Positions 45,131 to 53,889 of a stretch of 64,000 nt of DNA are shown one piece after another. The notes below the pieces were generated by a model. That model was not told where the DNA came from. It did no database searches and was given only the letters and a program-made list of their open reading frames with translations. The translations under genes were made by a program, and so were the position numbers. Source of the stretch: Pseudomonadota bacterium. GTDB lineage: Bacteria > Pseudomonadota > Alphaproteobacteria > Rhodospirillales > Magnetospirillaceae. Location: the NCBI GenBank assembly GCA_021848545.1, contig JAJZUL010000011.1:1-64000 (forward strand). Direction: 5' to 3'. Within the stretch, counting starts at the first letter, position 1, and each line of letters opens with the position of its first letter.

Positions 45131-46251
45131 TGACCATGGGGGCCGACCGGACGGACGATTTGCGGGCGCGGGTGGCGGCGGCGGCCGAAAACGGCGCGCC
45201 GCTGGCCATTCGCGGCGGCGGCACCAAGGATTTCTTCGGCGGCCCCATTACCGGCGAGCCCCTGGAGATGTCCGGTCATCGCGGCATTCTCGCCTATCGC
45301 CCCACCGAACTGGTGCTGACCGCGCGGGCCGGCACGCCCCTGGCCGAAATCGAGGCGGTGCTGGCGCGATCCGGCCAATATCTGCCTTTCGAACCGCCCC
45401 GTTTCGCATCCGCTGGCTCCGCCAGCGATTCTACAAATAAGGGCGCCTGCGCGCCCGGCGGAACTTTGGGCGGGGCGGTGGCTTCGGGCCTGTCGGGACC
45501 GCGTCGGCCTTATGCGGGGGCGGTGCGCGATTACCTGCTGGGGGTGACGGTGCTGACCGGCCGGGCCGAAATCCTGCGCTTCGGCGGCGAGGTGGTGAAG
45601 AACGTCGCCGGCTACGATCTGTTCCGGCCCATGGCCGGCGCCATGGGCAGCCTGGGCGTGTTGCTGGACGTGTCGCTGAAAGTTCTGCCCGTTCCCCCCG
45701 CCCGGCGCAGTTTCGCCTTCGCCCTGGACGGGGGCGCGGCCATCCTTGCCGCCAACCGCATCGCCGGCCGGCCGTTGCCGGTGACCGGGGCCGTCCATGA
45801 CGGCGGGCGCCTGATCCTGCGGCTGGAAGGGTCGGCGGCGGCGCTGGACAAAGCCCTCCCCCTGCTGGAGGAAATGGCGGGACCGGCGATGCCGATGGAC
45901 GATGACGGGGCGTTCTGGACGGCGATCCGCGACCACACCCATCCCTTTTTCGCCGGCGATGCGCCGCTATGGCGCCTGTCGGTGGCCCCGGCGGCGGCGC
46001 CGCTGCCCTGGCACGGCCCGCAAATGGTCGATTGGGGCGGCGCCCAGCGCTGGCTGCGGGGCGAGGCCGATGTCGGCGAAATGCGGCGGATGGCGATGGC
46101 GGCGGGTGGCCACGCCACCCTGTTCCGCGGCCCCGATCGCGCCCGCGCCTTCCAACCGCCGGCCCCCGCCGTGGCGGCGCTGAACGGACGGCTGCGGGCG
46201 GCGTTCGATCCCGCCGGCATCTTCAATCGCGGCCGTCTGGGCGAGGTCTGA
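45130..46251 (+). CDS. glcE: Glycolate oxidase subunit GlcE, with in-frame 17-residue insertion
   Basis: A 373-residue FAD-binding subunit of the glycolate oxidase complex (LAIRGGGTKDFFGG, GLSGPRRPYAGAVRDYLLGV, GGEVVKNVAGYDLFRPMAG). Between FEPPRF and GGTLGGAVASG, where homologues run directly on, there are 17 extra residues (ASAGSASDSTNKGACAP) encoded by two palindromes at 45406-45456. The insertion keeps frame and may be tolerated as a surface loop near the FAD domain. ATG 45130 gives MTMGAD. Confidence 0.87.
   Translation: MTMGADRTDDLRARVAAAAENGAPLAIRGGGTKDFFGGPITGEPLEMSGHRGILAYRPTELVLTARAGTPLAEIEAVLARSGQYLPFEPPRFASAGSASDSTNKGACAPGGTLGGAVASGLSGPRRPYAGAVRDYLLGVTVLTGRAEILRFGGEVVKNVAGYDLFRPMAGAMGSLGVLLDVSLKVLPVPPARRSFAFALDGGAAILAANRIAGRPLPVTGAVHDGGRLILRLEGSAAALDKALPLLEEMAGPAMPMDDDGAFWTAIRDHTHPFFAGDAPLWRLSVAPAAAPLPWHGPQMVDWGGAQRWLRGEADVGEMRRMAMAAGGHATLFRGPDRARAFQPPAPAVAALNGRLRAAFDPAGIFNRGRLGEV
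45406..45456. repeat. 51-bp in-frame double-palindrome insertion inside glcE
   Basis: CGCTGGC-TCC-GCCAGCG (45411-45427) and GGGCGC-CTGC-GCGCCC (45441-45456) are two perfect hairpins joined by ATTCTACAAATAA. The length is a multiple of three. It is similar in concept to palindromic elements that insert in frame into genes, as described in Rickettsia. Confidence 0.65.
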
Positions 46252-46254
46252 CCG

Positions 46255-47469
46255 ATGCACACCCAACCTGCGCCGAATTTCGAACAGGACGGGACCGGGC
46301 GCGCCGCCGCCGACCTGATCCGCGCCTGCGTCCATTGCGGCTTTTGCACCGCCGCCTGTCCCACCTACCGGATTCTCGGCGACGAGCGGGATTCGCCGCG
46401 CGGGCGCATCTATCTGCTGAAGGATCTGTTCGAGGAGGGCGCGGTCACCGCCGCCACCCGCCGCCATCTCGACCGCTGCCTGTCCTGCCGCGCCTGCGAG
46501 ACCGCCTGTCCGTCCGGCGTCCAATACGGACGTCTGGCCGATCTTGGCCGGGCGGCGATCGAAGCCGGCGGCGGCCGGCCCTGGGGCCAGCGCGTGGCGC
46601 GGGCCGCTTTGCGCAACGCCCTGTCGCGCCCCCGTCTTTTCGCCATGCTGTTGACCCTGGGGCGGGCGGCGCGGCCGCTGCTGCCCGATCGGTGGAAACG
46701 TCTGGTGCCGCCGGCGCGCGCCGCCGGACCCTGGCCCGCGCCCCGCCACGACCGGGTGATGCTGGCGCCCACGGGCTGCGTGCAGCCGGCGGTCCTGCCC
46801 GCCATCGACGCCGCCGCCGCCCGCATTCTCGACACGCTCGGCATCACCCTGGTGGCGGTGGACACCGGCTGTTGCGGAGCGCTCGGCCACCATCTGGGCG
46901 CGACCGACGAGGCCCGCGACCGCATGCGCCGCACCATCGATTCCTGCTGGCCCCATATCGAACGCGGGGCCGAGGCGATCCTGGTCACCGCCAGCGGTTG
47001 CGGCGCGGTGATCAAGGAATACGGCCATCTGCTGGCCGACGACCCCCAATATGCGGCGCGCGCCGCCCGGGTGGCGGAACTGGCCCGCGATCCGGTGGAG
47101 GTGCTGGAAACCGCCGTCGCCCATTTGGCCCCGCCGCGCTGGCGCCGGGTGGCGTTCCAGGCCCCGTGTTCGCTGCAACATGGGCAAAAGCTGGCGGGGC
47201 GGGTGGAAGCCCTGCTGGCGGCGGCGGGGGTGGAATTGACGGCGCTGGACGAACCGGATCTGTGTTGCGGCGCCGGCGGCGCCAACGCCTTGCTTCAGCC
47301 GGCCATCGCCGCCGCCTTGGCCGAACGCAAGATTGCCGACCTGACCAGGGACGGGCCGGAGGCGATTCTCACCGCCAATATCGGCTGTCTGCTGCACCTG
47401 TCCGGCCACGGTCGGGCACCTGTGCATCACTGGCTGGCGACGTTCGATCCGTTTTCGGAAAAAGAATAA
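46255..47469 (+). CDS. glcF: Glycolate oxidase iron-sulfur subunit GlcF
   Basis: The 404-residue protein has two N-terminal ferredoxin sites, CVHCGFCTAACP (about 24-35) and CLSCRACETACP (about 75-86). Two CCG domains carry VDTGCCGALGHH and DLCCGAGGANA. It carries electrons from GlcD/E to the membrane quinone pool. It begins 3 bases after the glcE stop. End of the operon. Confidence 0.92.
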   Translation: MHTQPAPNFEQDGTGRAAADLIRACVHCGFCTAACPTYRILGDERDSPRGRIYLLKDLFEEGAVTAATRRHLDRCLSCRACETACPSGVQYGRLADLGRAAIEAGGGRPWGQRVARAALRNALSRPRLFAMLLTLGRAARPLLPDRWKRLVPPARAAGPWPAPRHDRVMLAPTGCVQPAVLPAIDAAAARILDTLGITLVAVDTGCCGALGHHLGATDEARDRMRRTIDSCWPHIERGAEAILVTASGCGAVIKEYGHLLADDPQYAARAARVAELARDPVEVLETAVAHLAPPRWRRVAFQAPCSLQHGQKLAGRVEALLAAAGVELTALDEPDLCCGAGGANALLQPAIAAALAERKIADLTRDGPEAILTANIGCLLHLSGHGRAPVHHWLATFDPFSEKE

Positions 47470-47552
47470 TACTCTGGAATATTGCTCCGATTACGGGCTC
47501 CGCGTAAGATGTGGCGATATTTATCCTTGGCCCAGGGTTTGCGGTTCGCGGC

Positions 47553-48527
47553 ATGCGCCTGTTATGGACATTTTTTGCCGGCGCAATGCTAAGCGTTCTG
47601 GCCTTGATCGTCGCCTTGCCGGTTCTGGGGGGGGCGGCCGCCTTTCTGCATTGGCTTTCCAATCGTGATGGATGGGTGACCCTGTCGGGACCGTCCTATT
47701 TCTCGGTGCGTGATCGCCAGGGCCAGTTGGAAGGCCGCATGGCCGACGTCCATTTCCAGCCGGTGATCCTGCCGCGTCTGAAGGACCACCGTCCGCCGCC
47801 GATTCTGGTGCGGTTCGACGTCTCGAACTCGGTTTTCGCCGATTCCGGGGCGGAGGGGGCGGTGCATTTGCAGGCCTGGCCGCTCAAGGGGCCGGCGGCG
47901 CTTGAACGCACGCCTCTTTACAACGTGACGGTGCCGGGACGGTCGGCGCGCATCCAGCACGGCGATTTGCTGATGGTCTCCCATGGCGGCGGACGCAAAA
48001 GCGCCTATAGCCTGTCCAACGGCCGTTGGCTGTTCGACGCCGATGCGCCGATCGCCGTCTTCACCGAGCCCGACACCAGCGCGGCCGAGGGGGGGCGGCG
48101 GCTGATCGCCGTGGCCCAATCGCCGGACGGCGTGATCGGCAACGGCGTGGCGGTGCTCGCCTACGCCACGCCGGAACGAATCCTGAGCCGGGTTCTTCTG
48201 TATGCCCATGATCCCGTTCGCGCCCGTTTCCTGCGCGGCACGGTGTCGATGACGCGGGCGGTCGAACGCATCGATTCCGCCGGCAAGCGGGTGCTCGAAC
48301 TGCAATTGCCGGCGGGGCTGGTGCGGATCGGCATTCAGCCGGACTCCCTCGATCTCGCCGCCGCGTCGGTGCCGGACGGTCTCGCTTTGGCGCCCATGGT
48401 GCCGTGGGGCGGCAAAGTGCCGGCACCCGCGCCCGCAGCGCCCGCGGTCTCCGTGTCTTCTCCTGCGCCGGCCGTGCTTCCACCGGCATCGGCGGCGCGT
48501 CCGGCTTTACCGGCTGGTAAGCCGTAA
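47553..48527 (+). CDS. Membrane-anchored protein of unknown function
   Basis: The 324-residue protein has one N-terminal hydrophobic helix (about 5-35, signal anchor) and a beta-rich, probably periplasmic body. An Ala/Pro-rich C-terminal tail starts after about residue 285. No domain is recognised. ATG 47553 is chosen because the hydrophobic segment starts there. It is followed 47 bases later by the LOG gene and may be co-transcribed. Confidence 0.6.
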   Translation: MRLLWTFFAGAMLSVLALIVALPVLGGAAAFLHWLSNRDGWVTLSGPSYFSVRDRQGQLEGRMADVHFQPVILPRLKDHRPPPILVRFDVSNSVFADSGAEGAVHLQAWPLKGPAALERTPLYNVTVPGRSARIQHGDLLMVSHGGGRKSAYSLSNGRWLFDADAPIAVFTEPDTSAAEGGRRLIAVAQSPDGVIGNGVAVLAYATPERILSRVLLYAHDPVRARFLRGTVSMTRAVERIDSAGKRVLELQLPAGLVRIGIQPDSLDLAAASVPDGLALAPMVPWGGKVPAPAPAAPAVSVSSPAPAVLPPASAARPALPAGKP

Positions 48528-48574
48528 CCGCCTATTCTCCATCTGTCCGTTTTCTTGTCCGCGTCGGGGCCATC

Positions 48575-49507
48575 ATGACCGAAGACGAGTCCGGCTCCGA
48601 CGGAGCCGATCTTTTTCCCGCCGAGCCTTTTCCCGGCGCGCGGCGCGAAGTCGAAAGCCATCGCGCCCGGGTCAATCCGGCAGCGACCTCGCCCTCCTAT
48701 CGTCTCGCCTTCGAGGATATCGATTTCCTGTTGCGCCAGGATTTACGGCCGGTGCGTCTGCAATTGGAGATGCTGAAGCCCGAATTGCTGCAGCAGGAAC
48801 ACGGCATCCGTTCGACGGTGGCGGTGTTCGGATCGAGCCGCATTCCCGACCCGGCGGCGGCCCGACGCGCCCTGGACGAGGCCGAAGCGGCGGCGCGCGC
48901 CCGGCCCCGCGACGCCGCCGCCGCCCGCCATCTGGCGGTGGCCCGGCGGCGCATGGCCAACAGCCGCTATTACGAAGAGGCGCGCCGTTTGGGCCATCTG
49001 ATCACCGAAAGCGGCGGCGGCGACATGGTGGTCAAGACCGGCGGCGGTCCCGGCATCATGGAGGCGGCCAATCGCGGCGCCGCCGATGTCGGGGGGAAAT
49101 CGATCGGGCTGAACATCGTCCTGCCCATGGAGCAGGAACCCAACCCTTACGTCACCCCCGATCTGTGTTTCCTGTTCCACTATTTCGCCATCCGCAAGAT
49201 GCATTTCATGGCCCGGTCCAAGGCGCTGGTGGTGTTTCCCGGCGGCTTCGGCACCCTTGACGAATTGTTCGAGGCGGCGACTCTGATCCAGACCGGCAAG
49301 ATCGATCCCATTCCCATCCTTTTGTTCGGGCGCGAATATTGGGAGCGAATCATCAATCTGGACGCCATGGTCGGCGAAGGGGTGATCTCGCCCGAGGATC
49401 TCGCCATCTTCACCTTCGTCGAGACGGCGGACGAGGCGTGGAGCATCATCGGCGATTACGGTCGGGCCGATCCTGATTCTGGCGGGGACCCGCCGGCCGG
49501 GCTATGA
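48575..49507 (+). CDS. LOG-family (lysine decarboxylase-like fold) nucleotide hydrolase
   Basis: The 310-residue protein has the LOG signature PGGFGTLDELFEAAT and upstream GGGPGIMEAANRGA; FGSSRIPDP marks the first strand. LOG proteins hydrolyse nucleoside 5'-monophosphates (cytokinin ribosides in plants). This one is of the longer bacterial type with an N-terminal extension of about 80 residues. Its substrate in bacteria is uncertain. Confidence 0.87.
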   Translation: MTEDESGSDGADLFPAEPFPGARREVESHRARVNPAATSPSYRLAFEDIDFLLRQDLRPVRLQLEMLKPELLQQEHGIRSTVAVFGSSRIPDPAAARRALDEAEAAARARPRDAAAARHLAVARRRMANSRYYEEARRLGHLITESGGGDMVVKTGGGPGIMEAANRGAADVGGKSIGLNIVLPMEQEPNPYVTPDLCFLFHYFAIRKMHFMARSKALVVFPGGFGTLDELFEAATLIQTGKIDPIPILLFGREYWERIINLDAMVGEGVISPEDLAIFTFVETADEAWSIIGDYGRADPDSGGDPPAGL

Positions 49508-49534
49508 TATTCGGGATAGATTAGTGGGGTTCCC

Positions 49535-50236
49535 ATGAGCCACGACATTCCCGCCGTCATATCGGCAATGGTGCAAATGGCCGGTCGCAGCCCGGCGGAA
49601 GGCAGGCAGCGGCCGCAACGGCCGGTGATCACCGTGTCGCGCGATTACGGGTCGGGGGGGGACGAGATCGCCGCCATGCTGGGCCGGAAGCTGGACGTGC
49701 CGGTCTATGACGACACGGTGCTTCGCGAAGTGGCCGTGCGCATGAAGGACCACCCCGCCATCGTCCGGATGCTCGACGAGGAATTCGGTCGCGCCAAGGA
49801 TATGTGGTTGTACCGCCTGTTGTCGGGCAAGGATGTGGGGCCGGACGTCTATCGCGACACCCTGGTCAAGGTGATCCTGAGCCTGGGACGGATGGGCGGC
49901 GTGATCGTCGGCCGCGGCGCCCATGTGGTGCTGGCCGAATCCTGCGCCCTGCGTCTTCGGGTCGCCGGTACGCCCGCGATCTGCGCCCGTCGTCTGGCCG
50001 CTCATGGCGATGGCGACGAGAAGGCGGCTTTGGCCAAGGTCGAGGACGTCAACCATCACCGCGGCCATTTCGTGTGGGAGATGTTCCGGTCGCGCCTGTC
50101 GGATGCCTGCCAGTTCGACATCACCGTCAATACCGACCGCATGGCCGATTTCACCGAGATCGTCGAAGCCCTGGCGGCGATGGCGGTGGCCACCCATTCC
50201 GGGCGGGTGCTGACCGTGACGTTTGGCAACGCTTAA
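49535..50236 (+). CDS. Cytidylate kinase-like protein
   Basis: The 233-residue P-loop-type protein has the cytidylate-kinase-like pattern ITVSRDYGSGGDEIAAMLG and then VPVYDDTVL. The classic GxxGxGKS P-loop is replaced by the DYGSGGDE segment, as in the cytidylate-kinase-like family. GRGAHVVLAE and INTDRM-type elements occur further on (TVNTDRMADF). It may phosphorylate a nucleotide or act as a regulator. It overlaps the convergent gene at 50233 by four bases. Confidence 0.78.
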   Translation: MSHDIPAVISAMVQMAGRSPAEGRQRPQRPVITVSRDYGSGGDEIAAMLGRKLDVPVYDDTVLREVAVRMKDHPAIVRMLDEEFGRAKDMWLYRLLSGKDVGPDVYRDTLVKVILSLGRMGGVIVGRGAHVVLAESCALRLRVAGTPAICARRLAAHGDGDEKAALAKVEDVNHHRGHFVWEMFRSRLSDACQFDITVNTDRMADFTEIVEALAAMAVATHSGRVLTVTFGNA

Positions 50237-51165
50237 ATCGGATCGCTTCCCAAACGAGTGCGCGCCACCACGGCGCGGGCCTGATCGAGATAGGCCTCGT
50301 CCCCGTCGCCGTGACGGCGCGTCAATTCCTCGACCGCGTCGTCGTCGTGACGCCGGCCGGTGCGTTGCGCCTGCCAGGCCAGTTTGAGGGTGGTGAACAG
50401 CATCACCTCGCGGATTTCGTCGCGGGTCATGTAATCGGCCAGGGCGCCGCGCGCCTGGCGGACCAGTTCGGGCACGGCATTGGGCGACGACAGCAGGTTG
50501 GTCACCAGTTCCTTGCGGACCAGCGGCGGAAAAGCCAGGATTTCGTCCAGCAGCGCGGCCTTGACGATGATATCGATGCGCGGGCTGGTGAACATCCGGT
50601 CCACGCACAGGGAATAGATGCCGAAATCCAGCTTGCCGGCCACGGCGCGGGTGAAGTCGTGGAATTCGTCGATGAACGAGGCGTGCGAGATGCGGCCCTC
50701 GGTCAGCATCCGCACGATGTCGAGAAAAGCCCGGTAGCGCAGCCGCGCCGGCTGGATGGTGCCCCCCAGCTCGTGGGCCAGTTCGTTGATCTGGGTGTCG
50801 CGGAAACGGGCGTGGATCAGGGATTGGGCGGCGTCGCGCGCCCCCGAATCGAAGGCTGATTCCTCGATCAGGGCGAACAGGCGTTCGTATTTGTCGCGGC
50901 GTCGCCCGTTGGTGTCGGCCCGCGCGGCGGCGACGCCCAGGGGCAGGATGGCGGTGCGGGCGACCATGGTGTCGCGGGCGACGATGACCGCCATGCTCAT
51001 GGCGGCGAAATCGTTGACGGCGCCGCCCAATATGTCGTCGGTGATGACCAGTCTCTCGCCCGGCGCCAGGGTCAGGTTGGCGCCCAGAGACCCGCATTCC
51101 ATGAAATGGGTGGCGAGGTCCGACGCCTTGGCGAGGGTCGTTATGGGAGCGGCTGCTGTCTCCAT
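50233..51165 (-). CDS. Helical protein of unknown function
   Basis: The 310-residue, predominantly helical protein lacks a signal peptide. Recognisable stretches include RLVITDDILGGAVNDFAAMS near residue 40 and repeated helical hairpins such as IDIIVKAALLDEILAFPPLV. I do not recognise a catalytic motif or family. It precedes the MurI-like gene by 14 bases on the opposite reading order (same strand, downstream of murI), so both may be co-transcribed. Confidence 0.6.
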   Translation of the reverse strand: METAAAPITTLAKASDLATHFMECGSLGANLTLAPGERLVITDDILGGAVNDFAAMSMAVIVARDTMVARTAILPLGVAAARADTNGRRRDKYERLFALIEESAFDSGARDAAQSLIHARFRDTQINELAHELGGTIQPARLRYRAFLDIVRMLTEGRISHASFIDEFHDFTRAVAGKLDFGIYSLCVDRMFTSPRIDIIVKAALLDEILAFPPLVRKELVTNLLSSPNAVPELVRQARGALADYMTRDEIREVMLFTTLKLAWQAQRTGRRHDDDAVEELTRRHGDGDEAYLDQARAVVARTRLGSDPI

Positions 51166-51179
51166 CCCACCATTACACC

Positions 51180-52031
51180 CTATCCGGCGGTTTCGGGCAA
51201 TGTCTCCAATTCGATCGTCTCGATCCCGTCGGGGGCGATGGCCCAGGGAACGAAGATTTTCGAAACGCGGGCGAAGCGGTCCGGCGCGTCGGTGACCAGA
51301 TAGCGGACCGAAGCCGGCCGGTCCGAGGCCGGCGCGGCGAGGTGGCGGTTCTCAAGCACCTCTTCCACCGCCCGGGCGGTGGTGGTGGCGGAATCGACGA
51401 TCACCACCTTGGGTCCGAAAACCCGGCGCAACAGCGGCACCAGGGCCGGAAAATGGGTGCAGCCCAACAGCAGGCAGTCGCCCCGTTCGGAATCCGGCGG
51501 GTCCAGCAGCAGCGGCGCCAGATAATGGCGGGCCACCTGCTCGGCGATGGGACCTTCGACGATGCCTTCCTCGACCAGGGACACGAACAACTGGCAAGGA
51601 ACCTGCGCCACCCGCGCCGCCGGTCGGGCATGGAGGATGGAGCGTGGATAGGTGCCGGTCCTGACGGCGCTTTCGGTGGCGATGACGACGATGCGCCCGT
51701 GGGGGCTGGCATGGCCGGCGGCGACCGCGCCGGGTTCCACCACGCCCACCACCGGCAGGCCGGGAAAGTGGGCGCGCAACACGTCCAGCGCATGGGCCGA
51801 CGAGGTGTTGTCGGCCACCACCAGCGCCTTGACGCCCAGCGACACCAGGGCGTCCGCCGCCTGCAGAGCGTAGGCGCTGACGGTCGCGGCGCTTTTGGTG
51901 CCGTAGGGAAGGCGCGCGGTGTCGCCCAGATAGATCAGGGATTCGCCGGGCAGGCGTTCGCGCAACGCCTTGAGAACGGTAAGCCCCCCGACCCCGGAAT
52001 CGAACACGCCGATCGGCTTATCCGCCGTCAT
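51180..52031 (-). CDS. murI: Glutamate racemase homologue with Cys-to-Asp change at the first catalytic site
   Basis: A 283-residue Asp/Glu racemase-fold protein of normal MurI length: FDSGVGGLTVLKAL, YLGDTARLPYGTKS and the second catalytic Cys in LLLGCTHFPAL. The first catalytic motif, normally ACNTAS, reads ADNTSS, so the thiol that abstracts the proton from one enantiomer is absent. The codon is GAC, two changes from a Cys codon. Cofactor-independent racemases need both Cys, so activity as a racemase is doubtful. Another racemase elsewhere or a changed reaction is possible. Confidence 0.8.
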   Translation of the reverse strand: MTADKPIGVFDSGVGGLTVLKALRERLPGESLIYLGDTARLPYGTKSAATVSAYALQAADALVSLGVKALVVADNTSSAHALDVLRAHFPGLPVVGVVEPGAVAAGHASPHGRIVVIATESAVRTGTYPRSILHARPAARVAQVPCQLFVSLVEEGIVEGPIAEQVARHYLAPLLLDPPDSERGDCLLLGCTHFPALVPLLRRVFGPKVVIVDSATTTARAVEEVLENRHLAAPASDRPASVRYLVTDAPDRFARVSKIFVPWAIAPDGIETIELETLPETAG

Positions 52032-52064
52032 CTCGTTCCTTCCGTCCCGGATGGGGCGCGTCGG

Positions 52065-52406
52065 TCAGTCCCCTTCCAGGCTGTCGGCGGGCACCACCGT
52101 CACGCCGCTGCCGTCTTCCTCTTCCAAGATGGCGACGTCGCCGATGATGCGTTCATCCTCTGGCGCCAGATGATTGAAGTATTGCCATAGGAAAGCGACG
52201 GATATGGTTTGGTCGATCTGCTCGTCCTCATCCATATCGTCCTCGTCGATCCGAGCAACCTCTCGCAATATGTCCAAGGACTCGTCGAACATCTCCTGGA
52301 TGTCCGGGTTCTCTTCCATAATGTTTTTAATGATATAGGCGTGCTCTTCGTCGCTCAGTTCAAACTTCCATTGAGCCGTGTCGGACTTATAATATATGGA
52401 AATCAT
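52065..52406 (-). CDS. Acidic small protein of unknown function
   Basis: The 113-residue protein is strongly acidic (IDEDDMDEDEQID in the middle, LEEEDGSG near the end) and probably soluble. ATG 52406 has AAGGAGG at good spacing. No family recognised. It lies 33 bases upstream of murI on the same strand and is probably in the same transcript. Confidence 0.65.
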   Translation of the reverse strand: MISIYYKSDTAQWKFELSDEEHAYIIKNIMEENPDIQEMFDESLDILREVARIDEDDMDEDEQIDQTISVAFLWQYFNHLAPEDERIIGDVAILEEEDGSGVTVVPADSLEGD

Positions 52407-52510
52407 CGCTGGCCTCCTTGCGGAGAATGGGTCGGACAAAGAACGCAGATGTGCATTGGCGGCGACCATCGGTCATTCCCGGGTAAAAGGCAAGCGGGTG
52501 TTTTGACGAG

Positions 52511-52854
52511 CAGGGTAATCGGGTGAAAGCGACTTGGAGCGGAGCGACTAGGCCGTTGAGGCCGCCGCAGCGTGCGGAGAGGCCCCATTGGGGCCTCGGA
52601 GCGCAAGCGAGGATAGCCCAGGGCGCGGAGGCGACCGCCCGGCGATTGAGGGAAATAGACATAACCCAGGGTGATCGGGGTCACCCGATTGCCCTGGGAG
52701 CGACTAGGCCGTTGAGGCCGCCGCAGCGTGCGGAGAGGCCCCATTGGGGCCTCGGAGCGCAAGCGAGGATAGCCCGGGGCGCGGAGGCGACCGCCCGGCG
52801 CTTGAGGGAAATAGACATAACCCTGGGTAATCGGGTTCACCCGATTCCCCAGGG
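52511..52854. repeat. Tandem copy pair of the 1784-type repeat element
   Basis: The stretch starts CAGGGTAATCGGGT at 52511 like the element at 1784, and ends ACCCGATTCCCC plus AGGG at 52854. The core GCGACTAGGCCGTTGAGG occurs at 52544 and again at 52700, so the unit is duplicated with a 156-base period. Each unit ends in a strong hairpin (CCCAGGG...CCCTGGG; CCCTGGG...CCCCAGGG). It encodes nothing. No target duplication is evident. Confidence 0.8.
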
Positions 52855-52878
52855 CGTGGAGTTGATAGGGATGACGCG

Positions 52879-53739
52879 ATGAACGGGCAACGCCGTTATG
52901 TTCTGGTTATCGCCTGTCCCGACACGGTGGGCATCGTCGCCGCCGTGTCGGGTTTTCTCACCGGGCAGGATTGCTTCATCACCGAGGCCGCGCAATATGG
53001 CGACCCGCTCTCGGGACGGTTCTTCGCCCGCATGGTGTTCGATGTGGGGGCGCTGGGGCCGTCGGGATCGGATCTGGAAAAAATGTTCACGCCGGTGGCC
53101 GAGCGTTTCCAGATGATCTGGCGCCTGTGCGACACCACCCGCCGACCGCGCGTGGTGATCCTGGTGTCCAAATTCAGCCATTGCCTGGTCGATCTGCTGC
53201 ATCGCTACCATACCGGTCAACTGGCCATCGACATTCCGGCGGTGATTTCCAACCATCCCGATCTGCGCGGCATCGTCGAATGGTATGGCATTCCCTATCA
53301 TCATTTCCCGGTGGACCGCGCCGACAAGGCCGCTCAGGAGGCCCAGGTGATGGGGGTGATCGAGGAGGTCGGCGCCGAACTGGTGGTGCTTGCCCGTTAC
53401 ATGCAGATCCTGTCCACCGATCTGTGCACCCGCCTGGCGGGGCGGGCCATCAACATCCACCATTCCTTTCTGCCCAGCTTCAAGGGGGCGAAGCCTTATC
53501 ATCAGGCCCATGCCCGCGGGGTGAAGATCATCGGCGCCACCGCCCATTACGTGACCCCCGATCTTGACGAGGGGCCGATCATCGAACAGGGGGTGGAGCG
53601 GGTGGATCACACCTGCACGCCCGAGGATCTGGTGGCCATCGGCCGCGATATCGAGACGGTGGTGCTGGCCCGCGCCGTGCGCTGGCATTGCGAACGCCGG
53701 GTTCTGCTCAACGGCGCCAAGACCGTGGTTTTCAAGTGA
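52879..53739 (+). CDS. purU: Formyltetrahydrofolate deformylase
   Basis: A 286-residue PurU: N-terminal ACT domain (LVIACPDTVGIVAAVSG) and C-terminal formyl-transferase-like domain with RYMQILS, NIHHSFLPSFKGAKPYHQA and TAHYVTPDLDEGPIIEQ, including catalytic Asn/His/Asp positions. It hydrolyses 10-formyl-THF to THF and formate and balances the one-carbon pool. Full length. It starts 24 bases after the repeat at 52511-52854, which must lie in or beside its promoter. Confidence 0.95.
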   Translation: MNGQRRYVLVIACPDTVGIVAAVSGFLTGQDCFITEAAQYGDPLSGRFFARMVFDVGALGPSGSDLEKMFTPVAERFQMIWRLCDTTRRPRVVILVSKFSHCLVDLLHRYHTGQLAIDIPAVISNHPDLRGIVEWYGIPYHHFPVDRADKAAQEAQVMGVIEEVGAELVVLARYMQILSTDLCTRLAGRAINIHHSFLPSFKGAKPYHQAHARGVKIIGATAHYVTPDLDEGPIIEQGVERVDHTCTPEDLVAIGRDIETVVLARAVRWHCERRVLLNGAKTVVFK

Positions 53740-53748
53740 CCCCAACCT

Positions 53749-53864
53749 GCGATGAGCGCAGCTCATCGCTAGGCGCAAGGCGCCGCGCGGCTGATGCCGC
53801 GAGAGCCCGAGCGAACGGAGTGAGCGCCCGGCGATTGAGGGCGACGTTGATCGCTTCCGATCAA
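53749..53864. repeat. Diverged member of the hairpin repeat family
   Basis: GCGATGAGC-GCA-GCTCATCGC is a perfect 9-bp stem at the left end, and TTGATCG-CTTC-CGATCAA a 7-bp stem at the right. The interior GCCCGGCGATTGAGGG is identical to the core of the element at 1784, and CTAGGCGCAAGGCGCCGC parallels CTAGGCCGTTGAGGCCGCC there. It fills the gap between purU and the DUF423 gene. Confidence 0.6.
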
Positions 53865-53889
53865 CGATCAGATCAAGGGGAGAGCGAAT

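Noticed and set aside
53749-53864. Riboswitch upstream of the DUF423 gene
   Set aside because: The segment shares its core with the dispersed repeat at 1784 and shows simple end hairpins, so it is better explained as a repeat.
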